Shown piece by piece: positions 7,550 to 15,177 of a stretch of DNA of 64,000 nucleotides. The position numbers and the translations under genes were made by a program. Under the pieces are notes generated by a model that was not told where the DNA came from, made no database searches, and saw only the letters and a program-made list of their open reading frames with translations. Position 1 is the stretch's first letter; every line of letters starts with the position of its first letter. The stretch lies in assembly GCA_963802575.1 (NCBI GenBank), contig CAWDJF010000008.1:372001-436000 (forward strand), in the 5' to 3' direction. Origin of the DNA: DATFTE01 sp963802575. Its GTDB lineage: Bacteria > Acidobacteriota > Terriglobia > Terriglobales > Acidobacteriaceae.

Positions 7550-8818
7550 GTGCATAGCTTGGGGACTACTATCCACGTCGCTTGGCGGCAGTTGCGCATT
7601 CTGGCCGTTTTCATTCTTTCGGCTCTGGCCCTTTCGCAGTTTTCATTCGCCCAGAGTTCTATCTTCAACATTCAAACCAGCCCTAGTCCCGATGTTCAAG
7701 GGAACAATCTCAATGCTGTAGCCGCAGTCTCAACCTCGGACGCCTGGGCCGTGGGCTACCAGCACGACAACAATTTGAACGATTCGCGCACCTTGACGCT
7801 TCATTGGAATGGCACCAGCTGGTCAGTCGTCCCCAGCCCGAATCCAGGAACGACGGTCGGTTGCATGAACGGCAACACCGGGAACGTTTTGAGCAGCGTC
7901 GCCGTGGTTTCTTCCACCGATGTGTGGGCAGTGGGGTTCTCCTTCACCTGTCAAAGTGACCTGCGACCGATCACCATTCACTGGGACGGCACGCGGTGGA
8001 AGAATGTTCCGAATCCGAAATTGCGGACGAACGACAACTCCGCCTTGAATAGTGTGGTTGCCCTGGCGTCGAACAACGTCTACGCGGTGGGGTATCAGCC
8101 GGCTTCGAACGGCGCGGTGCTGACTCTTATCGAACACTGGGATGGCACCGCGTGGACGGTCATGCCAAGCCCCAATCCTACGACTGGCAATGTACTCTCG
8201 GCAGTGTCGGCAAATTCGGCCATCGACATCTGGGCAGTAGGAACGAAGACGGACATCACGACGACTTCTATCCAAACGCTGGTGCAACACTTTGACGGTA
8301 CGAGTTGGAAAATCGTTCCCAGTCCCAATCCTTTGCCGAAGAGTTTTCTAAATCAGAATGTGCTGACCGGCGTGCAAGCAGTATCGGCGACCGATGTAAC
8401 CGCGGTCGGATTCCTCAATGATGCCGCCAATCAGCGGGTGCTCACCCTGGTAGAACGTTGGGATGGAACCAAATGGAAGGTGGTCACGAGTCCAAACCAG
8501 AGCACGTCGGCCGGCGCCCTGAATACTCTGCGCGGAGTGACGGCGGTTTCGGGAACCGATCTGTACGCGGTCGGGTTCTTTGAGGACGCGGCTACGAACG
8601 GCCAGCACCAAACGATAGTCGAGCATTTTGACGGGACGGCCTGGACGATCGTCTCAAGCCCCACCCGCGACGTGGCGCAACAACTCTATGGAACTTTCGC
8701 ACTCCCCGGAACGGGCAACGTGTGGGTCGTGGGAGCGTCATCGAAGTTTGGGATCGATCCAGAGACGGGGTTGTTACAGGTACCGTTAACTCTGGTTCTG
8801 TTTTCGCCAATTGGATGA
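7550..8818 (+). CDS. Secreted repeat protein, probable seven-bladed beta-propeller
   Basis: A 422-residue protein: signal peptide (ILAVFILSALALSQFSFAQ), then six full copies and a seventh partial copy of a repeat of about 50-55 residues. The repeat has a D-x-WAVG core and an H-W-D-G-T-x-W-x-VPSPNP end. The count suggests a seven-bladed beta-propeller. It is likely surface or periplasmic and may bind protein or carbohydrate; the ligand is unknown. The start is GTG at 7550, chosen because GGAGGA lies 5 nt upstream; an in-frame TTG at 7538 precedes that site. Confidence 0.8.
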   Translation: MHSLGTTIHVAWRQLRILAVFILSALALSQFSFAQSSIFNIQTSPSPDVQGNNLNAVAAVSTSDAWAVGYQHDNNLNDSRTLTLHWNGTSWSVVPSPNPGTTVGCMNGNTGNVLSSVAVVSSTDVWAVGFSFTCQSDLRPITIHWDGTRWKNVPNPKLRTNDNSALNSVVALASNNVYAVGYQPASNGAVLTLIEHWDGTAWTVMPSPNPTTGNVLSAVSANSAIDIWAVGTKTDITTTSIQTLVQHFDGTSWKIVPSPNPLPKSFLNQNVLTGVQAVSATDVTAVGFLNDAANQRVLTLVERWDGTKWKVVTSPNQSTSAGALNTLRGVTAVSGTDLYAVGFFEDAATNGQHQTIVEHFDGTAWTIVSSPTRDVAQQLYGTFALPGTGNVWVVGASSKFGIDPETGLLQVPLTLVLFSPIG

Positions 8819-8846
8819 CGGTGTTAGGGGCGATCAAGCCGGCGAG

Positions 8847-8883
8847 AGCCCCACTTCTCGCAGAGAACGCGAGAAATGGGGCA
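8847..8883 (+). repeat. Hairpin repeat, copy 1 (AGCCCCACTTCTCGC arms)
   Basis: Left arm AGCCCCACTTCTCGC (8847-8861), 7-nt loop, right arm GCGAGAAATGGGGC. The stem has one mismatch. A second copy in the same orientation lies at 9856-9892, so the two bracket the esterase gene. This copy sits between the convergent 3' ends of the propeller gene and the esterase and could act as a bidirectional terminator or REP-like element. Confidence 0.75.
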
Positions 8884-8890
8884 CCCCGCT

Positions 8891-9823
8891 TCAAGGTTTC
8901 CGGTGGCTGTTGAAGTACGACCAAACCGTATCGTTCAGGCCCGAAGGCCAGCTATGGTTCACGCCGGGGACCGACGACCATTGCACGGTGACGCCGCCAT
9001 TGCAGCCGGATAGCGTTTTCGCGGTCAGCACGGGTTGGCCGCTGACGCAGACGTTAGTTGCGGGAGTTGAGGTTGTGCAACCCAAGACGGACGTCCACCA
9101 ATCCAGCGTGGTGTCGACCGATGACACGGTGACACTGCTGTTGGTGAGCCCGCAAATGGGGATCGTGGAATCCGCAGTTCCATTCATCTCTTCGATATTG
9201 GTCGGCGAGGCGACTGAAGCCGGCAACCCCGTCGGTCCTCCTACGTCTTGCAGGTAGAGCGCGGCCGCCCAAGGGAATGTGGCGGCGAAAACGTCGCCTG
9301 CTTCGGCCGCGACCCTCGAAGCCATAAAGCCGCCGGCCGAGAATCCCACTGCAAAAATCGCCTTGGTGTTGACGGAGGTGCCCGCTTCTATCTCGGCTAC
9401 GACCGACTTCAGTTGGGCCACGTCATCGGGCGCCGTGCCTGAATAACCGCTGGTGTCGTCGTAGATGTGCCAAGACTCGACGCCGCTGCTCAGGATGGAG
9501 CCCTTGGCGTTTACCTCAATGAAGCAATCCTTGGCAGCGGTTGCTGGCCAACCGTTGTTAGTCCCCTCATGAATGTCGCCGGGGGCTCCGTGCAAATAAA
9601 TCACGATGGGTAAGGCGCCACTGCATGTGGCCGGAGGCAAGTAGAGCAACGACGTTCGACCGCCGAGCGAACAGGATTGCTGTCCGCCCTTCATGGTGAA
9701 ATCGCAATTCGACGTGCCGGGATTTCCGCCTCCGGAAGACGAAGAGGATCCGCAACCGCCCTGCGGTAAGGCTAGACACGCACAAAACATCGCCATTACA
9801 ACCGTGATTCTTGGTCTCATCAT
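8891..9823 (-). CDS. Secreted PHB-depolymerase/LpqC-type esterase
   Basis: A 310-residue alpha/beta-hydrolase. The N-terminus has a signal sequence ending at a cysteine (PQGGC) followed by a Ser/Gly linker, so it may be a lipoprotein, though the lipobox is poor. Seen: the oxyanion region YLHGAPGD, the nucleophile GFSAGG near residue 170, and a candidate His in GVNHSWPSG near the end. These match the poly(3-hydroxybutyrate) depolymerase / feruloyl esterase group. The substrate is not predictable. The gene is bracketed by two copies of the same hairpin repeat. Confidence 0.82.
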   Translation of the reverse strand: MMRPRITVVMAMFCACLALPQGGCGSSSSSGGGNPGTSNCDFTMKGGQQSCSLGGRTSLLYLPPATCSGALPIVIYLHGAPGDIHEGTNNGWPATAAKDCFIEVNAKGSILSSGVESWHIYDDTSGYSGTAPDDVAQLKSVVAEIEAGTSVNTKAIFAVGFSAGGFMASRVAAEAGDVFAATFPWAAALYLQDVGGPTGLPASVASPTNIEEMNGTADSTIPICGLTNSSVTVSSVDTTLDWWTSVLGCTTSTPATNVCVSGQPVLTAKTLSGCNGGVTVQWSSVPGVNHSWPSGLNDTVWSYFNSHRKP

Positions 9824-9855
9824 TCAAGAACCATCATAATCTGGGTGCATTGAAA

Positions 9856-9892
9856 AGCCCCACTTCTCGCAAAGAGCGCGAGAAATGGGGCT
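9856..9892 (+). repeat. Hairpin repeat, copy 2
   Basis: AGCCCCACTTCTCGC (9856-9870), loop of 7 nt, GCGAGAAATGGGGCT (9878-9892). Same arms and orientation as 8847-8883, but loop and flanks differ. It lies upstream of the esterase start and after the 3' end of the low-complexity protein gene. Confidence 0.75.
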
Positions 9893-9924
9893 CCGAGGCT
9901 GAGCTCTTCTCCGACTTGCGTCTA

Positions 9925-11139
9925 TCAGTGAGGCGTGGTGGTTGTCGTTACCGGTTTCTTTGCCGGTGTCGGTTTTGCTGGAGTCGCCGGTTTCGCCGCA
10001 GTCGTAGCAGCTACCGGGATCGGTTTGACCGCCGTCGCGGCCACCGGTGCCTTTGCCGTCGTAGCGGTTGACTTGAGCGCGGCGTTATTGACTGCCGTGG
10101 CGGGCGTCACCGGTACGACCTTTCCGTTGACAATGTGTTGCTGTTGCGCTGGCACCACGGCTCCAGGCTGTACAGCAGTAGCAGAGGACGTCGTTGTGGT
10201 TCCCGCGGTTGTGGTTCCTGCCGTTGTGGTTCCCGCATAGCTCTTCGCTGGCGAAGAGGCCGACGGGAAAGCGGCGGCGGTGCTGCTGACGGCGCTTGGC
10301 GCGAGACTCGGGAAATTCAAGTTGTAGGAACGGACCGGAATCGCCATGGCTCCGTTTTGCGCCTGCAACTCGTCGATGGTGAAGTTGTAAGAGTAGCCCG
10401 TGCCTACCGGGCTATCGTTGCCGCGGACTCGGGCGACCGAGAACAGGGCGCTGCTGGTCTGGCCGGGCCCAAGAACGAACTGCGAGTCCGTTTGGTTGCC
10501 ACGGTCAATTCCCATTCCTTGTAGTTGGCCCGGGTTGCCTCCGGCTGGCACATAGGTGGCCCCATTGTTATCTACCATGACCATCGAGCCGTCGTGGTAG
10601 GCAATAATCAACGGTTGGTTGGTCGAGTTGTGGAACTGAATGTTCATGCGGATGATGTGCCATGCGCCTTGCTGGCTCATGGTCATCTGGGACACGTTGC
10701 CCTGGAAGGGACCGGCGTCGAAGCAGTTCCCCCCACACGATCCTGCGCCGCCCCCGCCGCCGCTGAAGGCTCCGTTCGAGTTGCCGTTGGAACCGGGGAA
10801 TTGCGCGCCCTGTTGGATCCCCTGCACTCCCTGCTGGGCTCCGTTCTGCACCTGTTGCGCTCCGTTCTGGATTACGCCGGTGCCTTGCTGGACGGTGCCT
10901 TGCACCGCTTGGGTGCCCTGTTGCACGGTGCTTTGGGAGCCTTGCGCGGCGGTTTCCTTCATCTTCTGCCAGAAGCTTTTCTTCGATTGTGGCTGGGCCT
11001 GCTGAGTCTGTTGTTGGTTTGGCTGTTGGTTCTGATTCTGGTTGGGCTGAGCCTGCGTCTGGGTTTGGGTTTGTGCGACCGAGATGGCTGCGAAAGCGGC
11101 GATTACGACGGTGATGCGCGTTGTATTTCTTACGCCCAT
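9925..11139 (-). CDS. Secreted low-complexity Gln/Asn-rich and Thr/Ala/Pro-rich protein
   Basis: A 404-residue protein. The ATG at 11139 is fixed by GGAGGACAGCA just upstream. After a signal peptide (TVVIAAFAAISVAQ) come a Q/N-rich tract, a tract of GTQ/GAQ repeats, a Gly-rich patch with two Cys, and a folded domain of about 130 residues (region of HIIRMNIQFHNSTNQPL) that looks like a beta-sandwich. Then follow TTAG-TTAG repeats and an Ala/Lys/Pro/Thr tail. The tail is like cell-wall or surface-attachment segments. The function is unknown. Confidence 0.75.
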   Translation of the reverse strand: MGVRNTTRITVVIAAFAAISVAQTQTQTQAQPNQNQNQQPNQQQTQQAQPQSKKSFWQKMKETAAQGSQSTVQQGTQAVQGTVQQGTGVIQNGAQQVQNGAQQGVQGIQQGAQFPGSNGNSNGAFSGGGGGAGSCGGNCFDAGPFQGNVSQMTMSQQGAWHIIRMNIQFHNSTNQPLIIAYHDGSMVMVDNNGATYVPAGGNPGQLQGMGIDRGNQTDSQFVLGPGQTSSALFSVARVRGNDSPVGTGYSYNFTIDELQAQNGAMAIPVRSYNLNFPSLAPSAVSSTAAAFPSASSPAKSYAGTTTAGTTTAGTTTTSSATAVQPGAVVPAQQQHIVNGKVVPVTPATAVNNAALKSTATTAKAPVAATAVKPIPVAATTAAKPATPAKPTPAKKPVTTTTTPH

Positions 11140-11353
11140 GTTGCTGTCCTCCAAAGTATGACTTCTACACGAGCCCTTGATCCCGGGGGAGTAGTGACCG
11201 TCCTCGACCATTGACCGGCCGGCGGCAGCAACCTGGCCTACTGCTGCTCACTTCACATTGCGCGAATGCTGCAGGAAAACCGTCACGGGGATTCAAGAAA
11301 TTTGAGCCCGAGATTGAAAGAGGGCTTGTTTCCCCTCTACCTTCGCTCTGCTT

Positions 11354-11359
11354 TACACT
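11354..11359 (+). promoter_or_regulatory. -10-like box before meaB
   Basis: TACACT ends 7 nt before the TTG at 11367 with no Shine-Dalgarno. It supports TTG as the start on a leaderless transcript. Confidence 0.35.
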
Positions 11360-11366
11360 GATTGGT

Positions 11367-12311
11367 TTGAATCACGACCTACAAGCCTGGATTGAGCGGT
11401 TGCGCGCGGGAGATCCGCGGGCGCTGGCGCGGGCGATTTCTACCGTCGAGAACCGGCATGGCAGTTCCGCAGAGCTTCTTAAGGCCATATTTCCCTACAG
11501 CGGGCACGCGCGAATCCTGGGGCTGACGGGGTCTCCGGGGGCGGGGAAGAGTACGCTGGTCGATCAACTGGCCAAGCACTACCGCAAAGAGGACAAGACG
11601 GTTGGAATTATCGCCGTCGATCCTACGAGCCCTTACACCGGGGGCGCGATTCTGGGCGACCGCATTCGTATGCAGGATCACTTTGCCGACACGGGGATTT
11701 ACATCCGCAGCATGGCGACTCGAGGATCGCTTGGCGGGTTGGCTCGGGCGACGGCCGATGTGACGACTGTCCTTGATGCCTCGGGACGCGACCTGATAAT
11801 GATCGAGACGGTGGGTGTTGGGCAGGACGAAGTCGATATCGTCCGCCTGGCCGACATCACCGTTGTGATCCTGGTGCCGGGGATGGGCGACGATGTGCAG
11901 ACCATCAAGGCCGGCATCATGGAGATCGCCGATATTTTCGTCATCAATAAGAGCGACCGTGACGGAGCCGAGCGCGTGGAACGCGAAATTCGGGCGATGC
12001 AGTCGCTGGCCGTGCGCGATGATCACTGGACGCCTCCGATTGTGAAGACGGTGGCCAGCGAGGGAACGGGAATCAAGGAGCTCGCCAAAGCGATCGGCGA
12101 TTACGAAGCCTATTTGCAGAAAGAGAATTTGCTGCTGAAACGCAACATCCATAACTGGCAGGAGCGGTTGGTCGAGATGCTGCGCGATGCGCTGCTGGAC
12201 CGGGCGCGCGAAGCGATGTCGGACGGCAAGGTTGCGCAATACGCCGAGCAGGTGGCCGAGCATAGGCGGGATCCGTATACCCTGGTCGAAGAGATCGTCG
12301 CAAAATTGTAG
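11367..12311 (+). CDS. meaB: Methylmalonyl-CoA mutase-associated GTPase MeaB
   Basis: A 314-residue G3E-family P-loop GTPase that protects and reactivates adenosylcobalamin-dependent methylmalonyl-CoA mutase. Walker A is GSPGAGKST; VDPTSP, MATRG, ETVGVGQDEVDI and NKSD are the family signatures. The start is uncertain. TTG at 11367 gives LNHDLQAWIERLRAGD, matching where homologues begin, and a -10-like box sits 7 nt upstream; upstream in-frame sequence to 11211 does not look like protein. Methylmalonyl-CoA epimerase follows, but the mutase is not in this window. Confidence 0.9.
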   Translation: MNHDLQAWIERLRAGDPRALARAISTVENRHGSSAELLKAIFPYSGHARILGLTGSPGAGKSTLVDQLAKHYRKEDKTVGIIAVDPTSPYTGGAILGDRIRMQDHFADTGIYIRSMATRGSLGGLARATADVTTVLDASGRDLIMIETVGVGQDEVDIVRLADITVVILVPGMGDDVQTIKAGIMEIADIFVINKSDRDGAERVEREIRAMQSLAVRDDHWTPPIVKTVASEGTGIKELAKAIGDYEAYLQKENLLLKRNIHNWQERLVEMLRDALLDRAREAMSDGKVAQYAEQVAEHRRDPYTLVEEIVAKL

Positions 12312-12339
12312 ATTGTTGAATTTTGATTGTTGATTAAAA
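12311..12339 (+). repeat. Heptamer array (GATTGTT type)
   Basis: Units GATTGTT, GAATTTT, GATTGTT, GATTAAA. The first base is the last base of the meaB stop codon. Downstream at 12359-12387 is a separate element, TCATTCCGAGCGCAGCGAGG and flanks, related to one at 60703. Confidence 0.6.
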
Positions 12340-12358
12340 GAACCAATCCTGCACGCTT

Positions 12359-12387
12359 TGTCATTCCGAGCGCAGCGAGGAATCTGC
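12359..12387 (+). repeat. Interspersed TCATTCCGAG-type repeat
   Basis: TTGTCATTCCGAGCGCAGCG followed by AGGAATCTG. A diverged version lies at 60703-60743 (TTGTCATTCCGACCAGAGGC and on to AATCTG). Such TCATTCCGAG elements are common between genes in several phyla. No coding capacity. Confidence 0.6.
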
Positions 12388-12415
12388 ATTTTTCTTTTGT
12401 CGGTGAGGCATCATC

Positions 12416-12817
12416 ATGAGTTTTACGATTGATCATCTGGGCATTGCCGTGAAGTCGCTTTCGGCGGCGAAGGGCATTTACGAAAAATTGGGGCTGAGTA
12501 TTTCTCCGGAAGAAACGGTTGAGGCCGAACAGGTGCGGTTGGTGATGGTTCCGGTGGGTGAGAGCCGGCTGGAATTGTTGGAGCCGACCAGCGAGACCTC
12601 GACGATTGCCAGGTTCATCGCCAAACGCGGCGAGGGATTGCATCACGTGTGTATGCGCGTGCCCGATCTGCGGGCTGCGGTGCAGAAGCTCAAGAACGAC
12701 GGCGTGCGGTTGGTTTCGGAAGAAATCAAAGTTGGAGCTGGCGGGCATCGCTATGTTTTCGTGCATCCGTCAAGCACCGGAGGCGTGCTGCTCGAGTTGG
12801 TGGAGGCGGGCCACTGA
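12416..12817 (+). CDS. mce: Methylmalonyl-CoA epimerase
   Basis: A 133-residue single vicinal-oxygen-chelate (VOC/glyoxalase) protein that interconverts (R)- and (S)-methylmalonyl-CoA. The family pattern is complete: IDHLGIAVKSL with the first metal His, the central ESRLELLEPT with Glu, GEGLHHVCMRV with His, and the terminal GGVLLELVE with Glu. The length is typical. A GTGAGG lies about 7 nt upstream. Its place after meaB supports propionyl-CoA/methylmalonyl-CoA metabolism. Its stop overlaps the tsaB start (TGATG). Confidence 0.93.
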   Translation: MSFTIDHLGIAVKSLSAAKGIYEKLGLSISPEETVEAEQVRLVMVPVGESRLELLEPTSETSTIARFIAKRGEGLHHVCMRVPDLRAAVQKLKNDGVRLVSEEIKVGAGGHRYVFVHPSSTGGVLLELVEAGH

Positions 12818-13488
12818 TGCTGCTGCTAGCCGTCGATACTTCGGGAAAGCAGGGCAGCATCGCGCTGGCGCGTGGGAATCCCGACGGAAGCTGTGAAGTC
12901 ATTGAAGTGGTTGCACTCGAAGGTGGAACGTTCTCGGCGCAACTCATTCCCCAGATCGTTGATCTTCTCTCCAAGCATGGATTCCAGAAAAAAAATCTCG
13001 GCGGCTTTACGGTGGCGTCAGGCCCAGGATCGTTCACCGGACTTCGAGTAGGTCTGGCGGCGATCAAGGCGCTGGGGGAAGCGACCGGAAAGCCGATCGC
13101 GGCGGTGTCGTTGCTCGAAGCTGTTGCGGTCGCTGGCACAGGAAAAGTGCTGGCGGCACTCGACGCAGGGCGGGGCGAAGTTTACTTGGGTCAGTATGAG
13201 GTTGGCGCCGATCGAGCGAAGATGGTGAGCGAAAGACTCGTGACACCAGCCGAGTTGGTTGAGATTGGAGCGGGCGCAACCGTGGTGACTGCGGGGAAGT
13301 CTTTGGCGGAAAATCTCAGAACCGCGGGAATCGCGGTGCATGAGGTCGACACTCCGCGTAGCGATGCCATTGCGCGCTTAGGCTGGAAGAAGATTCTCGC
13401 GGGAGATACGATGTCGCCTGAAGCGCTGGAAGCGAACTACATCCGGCGGACGGATGCAGAAATCTTTGCGAAGAACTCCGTCGGATGA
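12817..13488 (+). CDS. tsaB: tRNA threonylcarbamoyladenosine biosynthesis protein TsaB
   Basis: A 223-residue ASKHA-fold protein, the partner of TsaD in t6A modification of ANN-decoding tRNAs. The N-terminal LLLAVDTSGKQGSIAL and the conserved SGPGSFTGLRVGLAAIKAL block are diagnostic. The ATG at 12817 overlaps the epimerase stop as TGATG, implying translational coupling. rimI follows after a heptamer repeat, the usual tsaB-rimI order. Confidence 0.93.
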   Translation: MLLLAVDTSGKQGSIALARGNPDGSCEVIEVVALEGGTFSAQLIPQIVDLLSKHGFQKKNLGGFTVASGPGSFTGLRVGLAAIKALGEATGKPIAAVSLLEAVAVAGTGKVLAALDAGRGEVYLGQYEVGADRAKMVSERLVTPAELVEIGAGATVVTAGKSLAENLRTAGIAVHEVDTPRSDAIARLGWKKILAGDTMSPEALEANYIRRTDAEIFAKNSVG

Positions 13489-13528
13489 CGCAGTCCCTTG
13501 TCGGCGGCCAGTCCTCATTTTAGTGCCA

Positions 13529-13560
13529 CTCGAAACTTGAAACCCGAAACTCGAAACTTG
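13529..13560 (+). repeat. Heptamer array (CTCGAAA type)
   Basis: Units CTCGAAA, CTTGAAA, CCCGAAA, CTCGAAA, then CTTG. The last TTG is the best start codon for rimI, so the array lies directly against that coding region. Confidence 0.75.
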
Positions 13561-13998
13561 TTGATCCGTCCTGCTACCGCCGCTGACATCCCCACCATGA
13601 TGGCCTTGGAGCGTCACGCGGTCACGGCAGCGCACTGGTCGCGGGAACAATATGAAACGGCGTTCGAGTCCGACGTCAGAGAAGTTCTGGTGCTGGAAGA
13701 AGGCTCGGCGGTCCAAGGCTTTCTAGTGGGGCGTCGCGTCGATGCCGAATGGGAGATCGAAAACGTTGCCGTCGCTGGTCCGGCGCGACGCAACGGGCTC
13801 GGTACGCGGCTGGTCGGAGAGTTCCTGAACTTGGCGCGATCCCAAGGCGCGCAGTCGGTTTACCTGGAGGTTCGCGAGTCGAACCAAGCCGCGCGATTGT
13901 TATATAAAAAATGGGCATTCGTCGAGAGCGGTCGCCGCAAAGATTACTACCGCGATCCTGAGGAAGACGCTGTGCTTTACCGTCTGGATTTCTCGTAA
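13558..13998 (+). CDS. rimI: Ribosomal-protein-alanine N-acetyltransferase RimI
   Basis: A 146-residue GNAT enzyme that acetylates the N-terminal Ala of ribosomal protein S18. Seen: LIRPATAADIPTMMALER at the N-terminus, the acetyl-CoA loop VAGPARRNGLGTRLV, then LEVRESNQAARLLYKKWAF and YYRDPEEDAVLY, all RimI-like. The TTG at 13558 gives the usual length and start. It is the final TTG of a heptamer array, and upstream in-frame codons to 13498 are repeat-derived. No Shine-Dalgarno is visible, so the start is not certain (TTG at 13561 or ATG further in are alternatives). Confidence 0.87.
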   Translation: MLIRPATAADIPTMMALERHAVTAAHWSREQYETAFESDVREVLVLEEGSAVQGFLVGRRVDAEWEIENVAVAGPARRNGLGTRLVGEFLNLARSQGAQSVYLEVRESNQAARLLYKKWAFVESGRRKDYYRDPEEDAVLYRLDFS

Positions 13999-14133
13999 CT
14001 TGCACCAAAGACAGTGCAAAACGTCGATTCTGGCTCTGGCGATGCCGTTATGAAAATGAGGTTAAATTTGCATTGAAGCGGTTTAGGACGTGTGGTAGGT
14101 TTGAATTCTAAACCCGGTTAGGAGGTCTGCTGG

Positions 14134-14367
14134 ATGCTCAATTCTAGAGACCAGCTCCTCGCTAGTCACGATGAATTCCGCAAACTAGCCCAGGAGCACA
14201 CGACGTACTCACAACGGCTCGATTCCCTCACGCAGAAGCGCTATCTCACAGAAGACGAAAAACTGGAAGAAGTGCGGTTGAAGAAGCTGAAGCTCCGTCT
14301 GAAAGACCAGATGGAACTGATCGAGCGAGAGTACCGGACAACGATACACCAGCACCAGGTAGCATAA
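14134..14367 (+). CDS. YdcH-like (DUF465) small coiled-coil protein
   Basis: A 77-residue, highly charged, helical protein with the DUF465/YdcH pattern: an early H-x-E-F-R-K-L (HDEFRKLAQEH), a middle L-T-x-x-K region and a Lys/Leu-rich helix ending in a DQME segment. The function of the family is unknown. The start is fixed by TAGGAGGTC 9 nt upstream. A strong intrinsic terminator follows at 14424, so it is a single-gene transcript. Confidence 0.8.
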   Translation: MLNSRDQLLASHDEFRKLAQEHTTYSQRLDSLTQKRYLTEDEKLEEVRLKKLKLRLKDQMELIEREYRTTIHQHQVA

Positions 14368-14423
14368 TTTTTCTGACGAACCTGGCACGGCATAGCCGTT
14401 CTGGGAATCACACGCTCTACAAC

Positions 14424-14447
14424 AAGGCGCTCCTAAGCGCCTTTTTT
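14424..14447 (+). terminator. Intrinsic terminator
   Basis: AAGGCGCT, loop CCTA, AGCGCCTT, then a run of T. Perfect 8-bp stem followed by at least five T. Confidence 0.92.
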
Positions 14448-14494
14448 ATTTATATTTAACAATTGTCGATGGAGCCGAAGCTTTCGCTCTGCTC

Positions 14495-14500
14495 TATAAT
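14495..14500 (+). promoter_or_regulatory. -10-like box before psd
   Basis: TATAAT ends 14 nt before the ATG at 14515. There is no Shine-Dalgarno and no good -35. The predicted leader is about 8 nt. Confidence 0.45.
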
Positions 14501-14514
14501 CGCAATATCTTTCC

Positions 14515-15177
14515 ATGGTCCCCGACGGCTACTATTACGCATTGCCTTTGGTCGTGGCTGCCCTCTTGTTAGGCTGGCTGGCAGGAGTGGTGTGGGCAAT
14601 TCCGGCGCTGCTGCTGGCGGCATTCTTTCTTTGGTTTTTCCGCGACCCGGAGCGGGTGATCCCAGACACGACGGGAGCCATTGTCTCGCCCGGTGATGGC
14701 AAAGTCACCGATGTCTCTCCTTTCACCGAAAATGGCGTCCGGCGCATCCGGATCAGTATCTTTCTCAACGTATTTAACGTGCACGTGAACCGGTCGCCGA
14801 TTGCCGGAGTGATTCGCGACGTCCGCTACCAGAAAGGCAAGTTCGTGAACGCCATGAACGCCGCCTCGGCAGACCAGAACGAACAGAACGTAGTCACCGT
14901 CGAAGGCGAAGGGCACACGGTGATCTTTAAGCAGATTGCCGGGCTGTTGGCTCGAAGGATTGTGTTCAACAAAAAAGTGGGGGACCGAGTGGCCCGCGGA
15001 GAACGCGTCGGCTTGATCAAGTTCGGCTCCCGCGTGGATGTGTTGCTCGACGCTGCTGCGACTCCGCAGATTAAAGTAGGAGATCACGTGAAGGGCGGAA
15101 GCACCGTCCTGGCGTTGGTCGCGACGCCACAACTGGCGGCCTCAGGTCGAGAGCAATCGCATCAAGGAGCACGGTAA
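14515..15177 (+). CDS. psd: Phosphatidylserine decarboxylase
   Basis: A 220-residue short-type Psd that makes phosphatidylethanolamine from phosphatidylserine. Two hydrophobic helices at the N-terminus are followed by WFFRDPER, VSPGDGKV, IFLNVFNVHVNRSP (with the conserved His) and the self-cleavage site in IKFGSRVDV, where the Gly-Ser bond yields the pyruvoyl group. The terminal part becomes the small alpha chain. It is first in a tight operon; its stop overlaps the pssA start as TAATG. Confidence 0.94.
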   Translation: MVPDGYYYALPLVVAALLLGWLAGVVWAIPALLLAAFFLWFFRDPERVIPDTTGAIVSPGDGKVTDVSPFTENGVRRIRISIFLNVFNVHVNRSPIAGVIRDVRYQKGKFVNAMNAASADQNEQNVVTVEGEGHTVIFKQIAGLLARRIVFNKKVGDRVARGERVGLIKFGSRVDVLLDAAATPQIKVGDHVKGGSTVLALVATPQLAASGREQSHQGAR

